Assembly: GCA_000151295.1 (NCBI GenBank)
Contig: GG745342.1
Coordinates: 241,582-305,581, forward strand
Source of the DNA: Allomyces macrogynus ATCC 38327
Taxonomy: Eukaryota > Blastocladiomycota > Blastocladiomycetes > Blastocladiales > Blastocladiaceae
Length of the DNA stretch: 64,000 nt
Reading direction: 5' to 3'
Both the position numbers and the translations under genes were made by a program. Shown piece by piece: positions 50,130-62,150 of the stretch. The stretch's first letter is position 1; every line of letters starts with the position of its first letter. The notes under the pieces were generated by a model. The model had not been told where the DNA came from. It saw nothing but the letters and a program-made list of their open reading frames with translations, and ran no database searches.

Positions 50130-53100
50130 CTACGCGCGCAGAGCAATCACTTCCGCAACTCCAATCATGTCACGAAGCTTGCAGAACGCAGGAGCAGCAA
50201 GCGGCTTGGTCAAAATGTCGGCAATCTGGTTCTCCGTGTCCACTCGCCGCAAGTCAATCATCTTCTTGGCAACTTGGTCCTGCAACCAGTGGGCGTGGAT
50301 CTCAACGTGTTTCGACGAGAGCAGCGCGTCCTTGGCTACACGCTCTGCCGACTCGTTATCTTCCATGAGCGGCGTCGGTCCATCTTGTTTGTACCTGAGC
50401 TCTTCCAGCAGCGCGCATATCGTGAGGATCATGTCGCCTGCTAAGCTTGCCGACACGTACTCAGCAGCCATGGTCGACTTTGCCACGAGCGTCTGCTTCT
50501 TCGAGCGCCAGGCGACAGGGCTACCGCCAACCCGTATCACAAAACCCGACGTCGACTTGCAGTCGCCACGATCCTCGGCCCAATCGGCATCAGCAAACGC
50601 GTCAAGTTTCATATCCTTACCCAAAAACTTGATGCTGAGGTTCGACGTGCCCAACAGGTACCCAACAAGCCGCTTTGCGGCCTCAAGATGTAGCGTACCA
50701 GGTGCATGCATGAAACGGCCAAGAATTGCAGTCGCAGCGGCAATGTCCGGCCGCGTTTTCGTCGCCGCAAAGAGCAGCGACCCGACAATGGCAAGGTACT
50801 CGGTCTTTACAACTGGATCAATGATCTTGGGCAACTCAAGCAGCTCCTTGAAGTCGTTGGGTCGCATCGGGATCACCAGCCGCATCTTTTCGGGGATCTG
50901 GAACCGCTTGCCCATTGACTTGACGGACTGGCTCTGGTCAAGGTAAATCGACCCTTCGTCACTGTACGTAATCTTGCACCCGAGCAACCATGCCGCATCG
51001 CCCAAGTCGTGCACCTTGAACTCGGACTTCAACTTGTCGACAATCCACTTGCGCAGCTCCTTGGTTGATGCGACAATCAGCAAGTCGTCGACATAGACTC
51101 CAATGAAGATCACGCCCTTGTCCATCTTGTGCATGAACAGGCACTTGTCGTACTTGGACTCCGCGAATCCGAGCGAAATCAGGTAATCGGCCAAACGGCA
51201 GAACCACATGCGCGGGGCCTGCATGGTGCTGTACAGCGCCTTAATGAGCATGCAGACCTTGTCCGAGTTCTTCTTGTCAACGAAGCCTGGTGGCTGCTCC
51301 ATGAGCAGCCTGGTGGCTGCTCCATGAGCACGTGCTCCTTGATGTAACCGTACAGGAAGGCCGTCTTGATGTCGAGCTGCAGCGGCCGGACCTTGAGATA
51401 TGTGGTGAGCGACAGAATCAGACGCAGCGTGTCAAACAACACAACAGGCGCAAACGTGTCCATGTAATGCACGCCTGGAATGGCCGTGTATCCCTTGGCA
51501 ACAAGTTGCGACTTGGTGCGCATGGGCTTTCCGTCTGCCCCGAGTTTCCACTTGAAGATCCAACTGGAGCGCATCACCTTGTCGCCTGGGCGGCAGTTGA
51601 CGAGCACCCATGTCCCATTCTCGACGAGCGAGTTGTACTCGTTAAATGTCAGCGCGCGCCAGTCCGGGTGCGCTAGCGCTTCCTCGACCGTCTTGGGTTC
51701 CCAAACTGCACCCTGGGTGCCGACTTGAGCTGCAGCAACGCATGCGAGCACCGCACTTGCCGACTCAACAGACTTGCTGAGATCCGTGTCCGGGTGCACA
51801 CGTAGAAACAGTGTCGGCAAATCGAGATTGACAATTCCGGACAGGGGCGAGCCTGAGTCAATGCCAGGGCCAGCTAGGGAACGAACAAGAGGGGCCGAAG
51901 TGTCAGTGCAATCACTATTCAGCCACAACACGCGCACTTTCTCAATTGCATCAGCAGCATGTTCAACGCCCCTATTAGGTTCAGGATCCACCTCCCCCAC
52001 GTCGGGTGTACTGCAGACGCGGGCAATGGCGTCGGGATCAAAACGGCGAGCAACCTCGGGCTGTAGGCCGCACAAATGGCGCAATTGCCGCGCGGTGGGC
52101 GCTTGAGCATCAGGTCGAAGAGCACCAACACCCCCATCGCTCACTTCTGGCGCATCGGCCTGATGACTGGGCTCCCCCACGTCCACGAGGACCCCCATTG
52201 GTCCCTGGTCCACCTGCGGCAAACTGGGCCTCTCGCCAACTTGCAGATTATCGCGCTCCCACGCTGGCCCCACCAGTGGGAGCTCGGCAATCAGGTTGAC
52301 CGTGGGAAGTTGATCCGGAACCGCCATAGGCACTTGAACTTGATCACGCCATGCACCACGCCCGATCTCCTCATCAACAACTTCATCGCCACCAATGCCA
52401 TCGACCACAGTCGACGGCACGTCCAGCAACCCCAAATCAACTCGCACGGGCGACCCAACCTTGACCTTGGCCGATGGCAACGTGCGAGGAGCACCAGCAA
52501 CAACACGCGACTCTGCAACACAGAGCCGCTCGGCTAACTTGACATTGCACGTGACAAACACCTTCTGTCCGTCCCACACGTGGTAGCTGTCACACGTGAC
52601 CCACGGCAACTTGTCTCCATAGCCAACCATGCGCACTGCCACACCCGCAGCGAATCCGGACGCGCCCTGATGCGCCTGCATCATTGGAACAACAGCACCA
52701 CCAAGCAAGCCCCACACCTTGCACTTTGACATGTTGGGTGACGCGCCGAAAACAACCTGGTATGGCAAGCGACCACCGAGCGAGTCACTTGGTACACGGT
52801 TGTGCACATAGCACGCTGCGCGCACACACTCTGGCCAGAGGTAATCCGGCGCCTTGGCGGCCATCATGGCCGCACGCACTATCGACTTGAGCACACCCTG
52901 CGTCCGCTCGGCAAGCCCATTTGACTCTGGCGAGTTCGGAGATGTTGTCGACAAGTGCATGTGACGTGAGAGCAGAATCGAGTGTAAACTGTTGCCAATG
53001 AACTCGCCACCATGGTCGCTGTGCAGCCGGCCTGCAGACACGCCGAAGAACGACTCGGCATGCTTCAGCAAATCAGGAAACTGCAGTCTAAAGTCGCGCT

Positions 53101-55150
53101 TGCGCCAGAGAAGCAGCACGAAGCACCAGCGTGAGTACTCGTCTGTGACCGTCGCAAAGTAGTTGACACCCCCCATGCCGACTGTCTTCATCGACACCAA
53201 ATCAGCGTGGAGGACGCCAAATAGTCGATTTGCACGCAAATGGCAGAGCGGATGCAGCTGGCTGCGCGCGTTGGCCACAAGACACGTCATACACTCGTGT
53301 AGCGGCTTAGCCACACCCACGTCGTCCTTGACGCCATGCTCGAGCGTACACACAGCCGAAACGCGATCATGACCAACGTGAAAGAGTTGCGCGTGCCACA
53401 GCTCGGCGAGCGACACCTTCTTGACCGCATTGGCGACATGCGCACCGACAGGTCGCTTACCCCAAACGTCGAGCACCCACGCGTCCTTGGTCGGTCCCTT
53501 CTCGCACACACCCGGGACGATCCAAGTATCCCCATGCCGCACGCCCTTGGCGAGCAGATCTCCTGTCTCGCAATGCACGAACTGGACGTCTCGATCCCCG
53601 AAGATGACTCGCACGGCAGTCCGATCGTACAGCTCAGAGACTGAGACAAGCGTCTTGAAGCCAGGAATGTACCAGACCAGGTCGAGGTGAACAATATTGC
53701 CCGAAGGCGTGCGGATGCGCATCGTGCCCTTACCAATCGGACGGCACACGCGGTGGTCACCCAGTGAGACGAGGAACCCTTCGCCAGGCCGCATGTCGTT
53801 GAGCGTAGCAAACAGCGACTTGTCGCCACAGAAGTGCGCGCCAGCGGCCGAGTCGACTTTCGGGCTCTGAGCAAGACGTGCGCGCGCCGACAAAGGCATC
53901 AGCGCTCGCGCACGATGATGGTGAGGATCCGGTCCTTCATAATTCAATGCATCGACATGAATGATGGGCGGGTACGTGCCGGGCGGCGTCGCCATGCCCT
54001 GATGGCTTTGACGTTCAAGTCTCACGATTTCGGGGCAGAGGGCGACAATCGGGTAGTGCGCAAATCCGTCAAATTCAGCAGCACCAAAAATAACACCAGC
54101 GGCGTCCGCACCACGGGCAGACGCCATCAAACGCTCATACTCGTCCACTGACAAATGCACCATTGCATGTTCATCGCCGTCCTTGGCCACAACATTCGCG
54201 CCCTTCTTTTTGCGCCAGTTCCCGGTTTCAGCGCCGTTCTTGCGCTGGTGGTCCCGGTTCGGGCAGAAACGCACATAATGACCAATCTTGCCACAGTAGT
54301 GACAGGCGTTCGTGTCCTTGCGCTTCATCACAACAAGCGCCTGCGTCTCAGTCCCAGAGCTGCGTTCTAGCTGGTCGGCAGCCCCCTCGAGAATCGTCTG
54401 TAATTCGACGATCGCCATTTCCTCATAGCGCTCGCCCAAGGAGAGCACCGTTGGCGAATACTCGGGCGGCAGTGAGGAGAACAGTGCGAGGACCAAGAAC
54501 GAGTCGGCAAAGTCGGTGCGCAGATGAGAGGACGACTTGGCACGTTCATGGCGCCGAATCACGTCAAAACGGCGTTGCAAATCGGCAATGTGCTCGCGAA
54601 CCGCAGCAGCACCAGAGCCCGACATGGGCTTCGTGAACAGCCCCTTGACATTGGCGAGATGAGCTTGCATGGAATGCTTGTCAAAATGAGCACGCAGCAG
54701 CGCCCACGCATCGGCGACACAGGTGGCGTCCAAGAAGACTAGCAGGAGTTCAGAGGCAACGGCAGACGGCAAAACGACCTTGATGATGCTCCGGATGCAC
54801 GACTTGGCCTTGTAGCTGTTGTGGGCCATGCACTTCTTGCATTCAGCACCCGCAGGACCGTTCCAATAGATCGCGTCGGCAACAAACCTGACGTCCGAGT
54901 CGAGCTCAATGAGTTTCTTGAATTGCGCGTCCGTCATTTCCTCTTGTTGTTGCAGTGACACGACCTCGAAATCGGCGTCAACCAAAATCTTGAAGGACAT
55001 GAGTTCGAGCAGGTCTTCGAGCTGGTTGGCGGTCAAAAAGCCGAGAAAACGGTCGGCAAACGTCAGCCAGTTTGAGCCATCGGCCTTGAGCATCTCAATC
55101 GTCGCTGGTTGGCCTGAGATCGGCGTCTTGACCGAGACAGACGAGGTCAT
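50130..55150 (-). pseudogene. Copia element B Gag-Pol polyprotein, one frameshift
   Basis: From the ATG at 55150 (MTSSVSVKTPISGQPATIEM): Gag of UBN2 type (LKADGSNWLTFADRFLGFL), zinc knuckle CHYCGKIGHYVRFC, protease with DSAAG in place of the usual DSGAS-type box, pre-integrase (LWHAQLFHVGHDRV), integrase core (LHADLVSMKT, HSDHGGEFIGN, SPESNGLAERT), RT (LDIKTAFLYGY, YVDDLLIVAST) and RNase H (DADWAEDRGDCKSTSG). The only visible break is a 23-bp tandem duplication at 51284-51306 and 51307-51329, which shifts the frame in RT just before FVDKKNSDKV. An in-frame ATG further upstream at 55321 is possible but less likely. Confidence 0.88.
51284..51329. repeat. 23-bp tandem duplication inside copia B RT
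   Basis: Two adjacent perfect copies of a 23-bp unit. Element A has a single copy at the same place. The duplication adds 23 nt and so puts RT and RNase H out of frame. Confidence 0.9.
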
Positions 55151-55426
55151 GATGACGGTCAAGGTGCAGGTTGAAAGTTGGCAAGAATCGTCAAAATCGA
55201 GTCTAAAAAATCGGCGTCGCGCTGTCTCGAGCGGATGCAGCACGTTTCGGGTGGTGGTGGTTCGAGTTTCGGTTGTCGTCGTCGTCATCGTGGTGACAGA
55301 TGGGTCCAGCGTGGCCCCCACTCGGTCGGTCGGTCAAATTGGTCCGTTTCTCGCAGAAATCGGCGAGCACAGCAGCAGCGGGTCCACGACGAGGATCTCA
55401 GCAGCATTCGTTCGGTCTGTGAGCAC

Positions 55427-55452
55427 TTGGGATGCGCTCAGGGCTCATAACC
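55427..55452 (-). promoter_or_regulatory. Copia B primer-binding site (internal tRNA-iMet match)
   Basis: The minus strand reads GGTTATGAGCCCTGAGCGCA directly after the 5' LTR end. Its complement CAGGGCTCATAACC matches the anticodon arm of eukaryotic initiator tRNA-Met, as in Drosophila copia, which uses a cleaved half-tRNA as primer. Confidence 0.7.
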
Positions 55453-55639
55453 TTTCGCAAGGTTGAGCGGGAGAAGGAATGCATTTGGTGTGTGCACTCT
55501 GCACTTCAGCGGTGGTGGCAACCATAACCTAGGTTGCCACCATCATTTACACAAGAATCCAACTCGAACAGTGCCAACAAGGAAACAATGAGGGAAGACA
55601 AAAAACAAGAAACACAAATGCGAGACGAACACTTCGACA
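55453..55639 (-). repeat. Copia LTR 3 (5' LTR of element B)
   Basis: 187 bp, nearly identical to LTR 2. On its upstream side it abuts gypsy sequence encoding DFQIRLAPNF, at the start of the gypsy RT region. Confidence 0.85.
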
Positions 55640-57600
55640 AAAGTTTGGCGCGAGTCGGATCTGGAAATCGAGCGGGCCACGATCGGGCGGCTGGAAGCCT
55701 TTGGGCAAACCGTTCAAGACATCCTTGTACTTGTGCAGGATCGGTTCGATGATTGCGCGGTCGGATGGTGAGAGATGGTTGATGTCAGGTGCAAAGTCAG
55801 TGCTTGAGGTGGCAGCTCGAAGCTCGATCGCAAAGACTGGGCCATCAGCGTTGCGCGTAGCACGGCGGAAACCGTTCATGGAGACAGCAGCAATGCTGAT
55901 GCTGCACCCTGGCGTTTTGCCAGGTATCGGACGAGAGTATGCGTCGCCGAGTCGGTTTTTCATGACGCCAGTTGTCCAATCAATGTCCGGGTTCATGTTG
56001 GCAAGCCAAGTCATGCCCAGGATGGCCTGGAAATTGGCGCCGTTGAGCAGGTAAAAGACTTCGCGCGAGATGAACTTTCCGACTTGCACATCGAGCCAAA
56101 CGCCCTTGGTCAGAGCACGGGTCTGGCCATCTGCGGGAACGCAGTCAACTTGAACGTCGACAGTCTTGGACTCACCAGTGCGTTTCAGGATCGACGAGTT
56201 GAGAAAGTTGGCACAATCAATCTGGCGCGAAGTTGAGCTTGCTGTGGGCCAAGCAAGGCCGTGTGCACAAATACCGAGCGCGTTTGTGCTGAGCCAAGTG
56301 AAATGCGCTGAGGTGTTGCGTCATCAGAGCATTCAGAATAGTCGGTTTCGATCTGCATCAGAACATGATCGACAACCTTGTACACGCAATCTTCAATGCC
56401 AGCAGTTGCGACCTCGACCTTCTTCCCACGCGACTTGATGCGGGTGAGTAGGTCCGCCGGGCAACCGTCGTAGCGACCACGGCGAGGGTTACCGCCTTGC
56501 GAGAGACGCTGCAAGTTGCCGTGCGACGTGGTCATATGGTACAGGCATCCGTACGAGTCGACAATGTCGTTGCGGTCAAAGTTGCTGCTTGGAGTGCGGT
56601 CAGACTGCTGGCGCAGTGAACCGAATCGAGTGCGTTGGTTGCCAACGTTGTTGAGGTACGTCGGCTGCGGCTTCAGAGCCGCCAGGTCAATGTCCATGGG
56701 GTCGTCCAGTCCCGTGGTGTGGCCGATTGAGTGCGCTTCGAGGAATGCCTGGACGATCTCCTGGCGCGTCAAGTGTTCACGTCTGTCGCCCGCCTTCTGG
56801 ACCTGGCCGAGAGCGCGGGCCAGTTCTTCACGGGCTCGAGAGTTAACGCGTCAACGCAATAGGCGGAAGTACTCGGCGTCGGACATGTTGCTGACACGAC
56901 TGGCGTGCCCGTCAAATTGTTTCAAGAATTCGAATGGGGGCGTATTGCCCTGCCGCAACCGTTCGAGCGCCTTGTACGAGTCGGTGCCAATCGTCAAGGG
57001 CACAAAGTAAGTGCGGAGCGTGTTGATGACCTCGGTCCAGTGCGTTGTCGGAATGGGTTGCGCCGTGCGCCGCCAAAACGCAATCGCCTCGCCAGAAAGT
57101 TGGCCAATATCAAATCGGATCTTGTCTTGTTCGGTCCAGCCACAACCGTCGAGGTAGAGTTCGAGCTTGAGCTGGAATGTGTCCAGAGCACCAATGTCAC
57201 GAGAGCCATCAAACGTCGGCTTGTCCATGGCCCGTTGGACCGAGATTGAGTGATCTTGACTGACGACAGCAGCTGCGGCGGCTTCAGCAGCAACACGAGT
57301 GGCAGTGGCACCCATGCTCATCCAGATAGACTGCGCTGCCACATTTCCAACGGATACGTGCGGCTTGGTGAGCGTTCCATCATGCGAGACTTGCCAAAAG
57401 CTCTTTTCCTTGACAGCATTATTGACAACTGCGACATGGGTATCGTTGGTGGCACCGAGTTGGACCGACGAAATTGAGGTGGTGGCAGTTGCACCAGAGT
57501 GTTCGTCGATGAACGCGTCGTATCCAGAGACAGTCGTGCCAGCGTAATGTGGCACGAGAACGAGAAATTGTTGGGAGGAAGAAGAAGCCTTGGGCGGCAT
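55640..57600 (-). pseudogene. Gypsy element 1 Gag-protease region
   Basis: Gag begins with MPPKASSSSQQFLVLVP at 57600 and runs 249 codons through the capsid-like block (FDGSRDIGALDTFQLKLELYL, FWRRTAQPIPTTHW, LERLRQGNTPPFEFLKQFDG) to a TGA at 56851-56853. The frame continues past it as in element 2. A single-base deletion near 56229 breaks the frame before the protease, which then reads in the other frame (KFISREVFYLLNGANFQAIL, MNPDIDWTTG). The sequence ends at the copia LTR in LDFQIRLAPNF, just before RT. Confidence 0.8.
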
Positions 57601-57788
57601 TGTTGTGTTGGTACGTGTGCGAATCGAGAATCGAGTATCGAGAGAGATTGTGCCGTGAAGGCGAGAGATTTGTCGTGGATGCAGAGGAAAGCGCGAGAGT
57701 GTAGTGAAGGAGATGGAGCCGTGAAGGCCTTGAGGTGCGGACTGAGCGGCCGTGCGCGAGGAGTCGTCACGGACAGACGCTATCAAAA

Positions 57789-57930
57789 TGATATGGTGTC
57801 GAGTGTGGAACGAGCCTGTCATACCCAGAGGTACGTTTGGGCGTTTATAGACATGGAATGACAAACGGGAATCAACAACAACAACAACGGGTTTGCAAAG
57901 GAGCGATACGGGTAGCTCTGCTTCACATCA
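57789..57930 (-). repeat. Gypsy 5' LTR of element 1 (142 bp)
   Basis: On the minus strand it reads TGATGTGAAG...CACCATATCA with the TATA-like TCTATAAACG. It is almost identical to the LTR at 62009-62150. Confidence 0.85.
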
Positions 57931-60900
57931 GTTGCCAATGCGTGGGCGCTACTGCGTGCTCGTTTTGACAAGCGTTCCGCGCAAGCTCATCTCGCCAATG
58001 TCAAGGGGCTGTTCACGAAGCCCATGTCGGGCTCTGGTGCTGCTGCGGTTCGCAAGCACATTGCCGATTTGCAACGCCGTTTTGACGTGATTCGGCGCCA
58101 TGAACGTGCCAAGTCGTCCTCGCATCTGTGCACCGATTTTGCCGACTTGTTCTTGGTCCTCGCACTGCTCTCCTCGCTGCCACCCGAGTATTCGCCAACG
58201 GTGCTCTCCTTGGGCAAGCGCTATGAGGAAATGGCGATCGTCAAATTACAGACGATTCTCGAGGGGGCTGCCGACCAGCTAGAACGCAGCTCTGGGACTG
58301 AGACGCAGGCTCTTGTTGTGACAAAGCGCAAGGATACAAACGCCTGTCACAACTATGGCAAGATTGGTCATTATGTGCGCTTCTGCATGAACCGGGACCA
58401 CCAGCACAAGGGCAGTCCTAAAACCACGAACTGGCGCAAAAAGAAGGGCGCGAATGTTGTGGCCAAGGACGGCGATGAACATGCAATGGTGCATTTGTCA
58501 GTGGACGAGTATGAGCGTTTGATGGCGTCTGCCCATGGTACGGACGCCGCTGGTGTTGTTTTTGGTGCTGCTGAATTTGACGGATTTGCGCACTACCCGA
58601 TTGTCGCCCTCTGCCCCGAAATCGTGAGACTTGAACGTCAAAGCCATCAGGGCATGGCGACGCCGCCCGGCACGTACCCGCCCATCATTCATGTCGATGC
58701 ATCGAATTATGAAGGACCGGATCCTCACCATCATCGTGCGCGCGCGCTGATGCCTTTGTCAGCGCGCGCACGTCTTGCACAGAGCCTGAAAGTCGACTCA
58801 GCCGCTGGCGTGCACTTTTGCGGCAACAAGTTGCTGTTTGTGACACTCAACGACATGTGGCCTGGCGAAGGGTTCCTCGTCTCACTGGGTGACCACCGCG
58901 TGTGCCATCCGATTGGTAAGGGCAAGATGCGGATCCGCACGCCTTCGGGCAACATTGTTCACATCGACCCAGTCTGGTACATTCCCGGTTTCAAGACGCT
59001 TGTCTCAGTCTCTGAGGTGTACGATCGGACTGCCGTGCGACTCATCTTCGGGGATCGAGACGTCCAGTTCATACATTGCGAGACAGGAGATCTGCTCGCC
59101 AAGGGCGTGCGGCATGGGGATACGTGGATTGTCCCGGGCGCGTGCGATAAGGGACCGACCAAGGATGCGCAGGTGCTCAACGTTTGGGGTAAGCGCCCTG
59201 TTGGTGCGCATGTCGCCGATATAGTCAAGAAGGTGTCGCTCACTGAGATGTGGCATGCACAACTACTTCACGTCAGTCATGATCACGTTTCGGCCGTGTG
59301 TACGCTCGAGCATGGCGTCAAGGACGACGTGGGTGTGGCCAAGCCGGTGCATGAGTGCATGACATATCTTTTGGCCAATGCGCGCAGCCAGCCGCATCTG
59401 CTGCGACATTTGCATGCGAACTGACTATGTGGCATCCTCCACGCTGATTTGGCGTCGATGAAGACGGTTGGCATGGGGGGTGTCAACTACATTGCAACAG
59501 TCACAGACGAGTACTCACGCTGGTGCTTTGTGCTGCTTCTCCAGCGCAAGTACGACTTTGGACAGCTGTTTCTCGATTTGCTGAAGCACGCCGAATCGTT
59601 CTTCGGCGTGTCTGTGGGCCAGCTGCACAGCGACCATGGTGGCGAGTTTATTGGCAACAGTTTACACTCGATTCTGCTCTCGCATCGCATGCACTTGTCG
59701 ACAACTTCTCAGAACTTGTCAGAGTCTAATGGCCTTGCCGAGCAGACGCAGGTTGTGCTCAAGTCAATGGTGCGTGCGGCCATGACAGCTGCCAAGGCGC
59801 TGGATTCCCTCTGGCCAGAGTGTGTGTGCGTGGCGTGCTTTGTGCGCAACCGTATGCCAAGTGACTCGCTCAGTGGTCGCTCGCCATACCAGTTTGTTTT
59901 CGGCGCGTCTCCCAACATGTCGAAGTGCAAGGTGTGGGGCTCACTTGGTGGCACTGTTGTTCCGACAACGCAGGCGCGTCTGGGCATGTCCAGATTCGCT
60001 GCAGGTGTGGCGCGCATGGTTGGTTATGGAGACGAGTCGCTGTGGGTCACGCGCGATGGCTACCGCAAGTGGGACGGACAGAAGGTGTTTGTCACGCGCG
60101 ATGTCAAGTTTGCTGAGCGGCTCTGTGTTGCAGAGTCGCGTGTTGTTGCTGGTACTCCTAGCACATTGCCATCGGCCAAGGTCAAGGTTGGGTCACCCAT
60201 GCAAGTTGATTTGGGCTCACCGGACGCGCTGTCAACTGTGGGCGATGGCGTTGGTGAAAATGACGTTGTTGAGGAGGAGTTCGCGCATGGTGCGCAGCGT
60301 GATCAAGTTCAAGTGCCTATGGCGGTTCCGGATCAACTTCCTACAGTCAACCTGATTGCTGAGCTCCCACTGGTGGGGCCAGCGTTGGAGAGCGATATTC
60401 TGCAATCTGGCGAGAGACCCGGTTTGCCGCAGGTGGACCGGGAACCAATGGGGATCCTCGCGGACGTGGGGGAGCCTGGTCGTCACACCGATGAAGTGGA
60501 AGTGAGCGTTGGGGGTGTTGGTGCTGTTGGTGTTGAGTTAACCACTGCGCCAAAACCTGATCAAGGACAGCAGTGCTGGATTCACCATTCCAACAGTTGG
60601 ACCTAATGCTCCGGCGCCTGTCGCGTGGCAATCGCGTCGTTTACACGGCCTACAGCCCAAGGTCACTCGCTGTTTTGATCCCAACTCCATTGCCCAAGTC
60701 TGCAGTACGCCCGACGTGGGGGAGGTGGATCCTGAACCTTAAAGGGGCGTCGAACGTGCTGCTGATGCAGTTGAGAAAGTGCGCGCGTTGCGGTTGAATA
60801 GTGATTGCACTGACGCTTCGGCCCCTCTTGTTCGTTTCCTAGCTCGCCCTGGCGTTGATTCAGGCTCGCCCCTCTCCAGAATTGTTGATCTCGATTTGCT

Positions 60901-61586
60901 GATACTGTTTCTGCATGCGCACCCGGACTCGGATCTCAGCAAGTCTGTTGAGTCGGCAAGTGCGGTGCTCGCATGCGTTGCCGCAGCTCAAGTTGGCGCC
61001 CAGGGTGCAGTATGGGAACCCAAGACGGTCGAGGAAGTGCTAGCGCACCCAGACTGGCGCGTGCCAACATTTGACAAGTACAACTTGCTTGTTGAGAATG
61101 GGACATGGGTGCTCGTCAACCACCGCCCAGGCGACAAGGTGATACGCTCCGGTTGGATCTTCAAGTGGAAACTCGGGGCAGACAGAAAGCCCGTGCGCGC
61201 CAAGTCGCGACTTGTTGCCAAGGGATACACGGCCATTCCAGGCGTGCATTACATGGACACGTTTGCGCCTGTTGTGTCGTTTGACACGCTGCGTCTGATC
61301 CTGTCGCTCGCCGCTTATCTCAAGGTCCAGCCACTGCAGCTCGACATCAAGACGGCCTTCCTGTACGGTTACATCAAGGAGCGCGTGCTCGTGGAGCAGC
61401 CACCAGGCTTTGTCAACCAGAAGAATTCAGACAAGGTCTGCATGCTTGTCAAGGCGCTGTACAGCACCAAGCAGGCCCCGCGCATGTGGTTCTGCCATTT
61501 GGCCGATTACCTGATTTTGCTTGGATTCACAGAGTCCAAGTACGACAAGTGCCTGTTCATGCACAAGACGGGCAAGGGCGTGTGAT
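57931..61586 (+). pseudogene. Ty1/copia element C remnant (plus strand), truncated at both ends
   Basis: It starts abruptly in Gag at the gypsy LTR edge (VANAWALLRARFDKRS) and shows the zinc knuckle with one Cys replaced (CHNYGKIGHYVRFC), protease, integrase (HSDHGGEFIGNS) and RT as far as DKCLFMHKTGKGV. There it ends next to a copia LTR. Missing are the LTR-to-mid-Gag part, the YVDD box of RT and RNase H. There is an in-frame stop at 59422-59424 and a frame change in the spacer between integrase and RT (near 60600-60780). It is an older relative of element B. Confidence 0.8.
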
Positions 61587-61773
61587 TGTCGAAGTGTTCG
61601 TCTCGCATTTGTGTTTCTTGTTTTTTGTCTTCCCTCATTGTTTCCTTGTTGGAGCTGTTCGAGTTGGATTCTTGTGTAAATGATGGTGGCAACCTAGGTT
61701 ATGGTTGCCACCACCGCTGAAGTGCAGAGTGCACACACCAAATGCATTCCCTCTCCCGTTCAACCTTGCGAAA
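61587..61773 (+). repeat. Copia LTR 4, adjoining element C
   Basis: 187 bp in plus orientation, TGTCGAAGTG...CCTTGCGAAA, with the same internal hairpin. It follows element C after TGTGAT without a polypurine tract, so it is not a normal 3' end. Confidence 0.8.
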
Positions 61774-62008
61774 CATCATACGCGAAAAAGCGGATCCAGC
61801 GCCTGCGAGCCTGAATGGCATGACGGTGAACGCAAAGTTGCCAAGTGGGCAGGTGAACGTGGTCCAGACTTGCGAGTCTGGGTGAACGTGCAGTTGGTGG
61901 TAGCCGGAAGCAAGGTCACTTGGAGTGAAAATTTTCGCTTTTGCGACGCGAGAGCGGAAATCGTCGGAATGAGGGATTGGGTATGGATCGACAATCATGG
62001 CTGCATTG
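61774..62008 (-). pseudogene. Inverted gypsy reverse transcriptase scrap
   Basis: On the minus strand it encodes IVDPYPIPHSDDFRSRVAKA, then SDLASGYHQLHVHPDS and LGNFAFTVMPFRLAGAGSAF, the gypsy RT fingers-palm region. It is bounded by gypsy LTR 62009 and copia LTR 4 and points opposite to gypsy element 2. It covers RT sequence that is missing from element 1. Confidence 0.75.
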
Positions 62009-62150
62009 TGATGTGAAGCAGAGCTAAACATATCGCTCCTTTGCAAACCCGTTGTTGTTGTTGTTGATTCCCGTTTGTCATTCCATGTCTATAAACGCCC
62101 AAACGTACCTCTGGGTATGACAGGCTCGTTCCACACTCGACACCATATCA
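62009..62150 (+). repeat. Gypsy 5' LTR of element 2 (142 bp)
   Basis: Ends TGATGTGAAG...CACCATATCA; TATA-like TCTATAAACG lies at about 62088-62097, followed by the expected start region. Confidence 0.85.

Larger units (their letters stand above)
49922..55639 (-). mobile_element. Ty1/copia element B, nearly full-length (minus strand)
   Basis: 5' LTR 55453-55639 and 3' LTR 49922-50108 are 187 bp each and differ at only two or three sites, so the insertion is recent. A half-tRNA-iMet-type primer-binding site directly follows the 5' LTR, and a polypurine tract GTGGGGGAG directly precedes the 3' LTR. The coding region is intact except for a 23-bp duplication. It sits inside gypsy element 1. Confidence 0.85.
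45305..57930 (-). mobile_element. Ty3/gypsy element 1 (minus strand), interrupted by copia elements
   Basis: 5' LTR 57789-57930, internal sequence 57788-55640, then copia DNA at 55639-46410, then the internal remainder 46409-45447 and the 3' LTR 45305-45446. The polypurine tract GGAGGGGGGAGAAA precedes the 3' LTR. Most of RT, RNase H and the first half of integrase are missing around the copia insertion, so insertion was accompanied by a deletion or later rearrangement. No matching target duplication was found at the outer ends. Confidence 0.75.
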
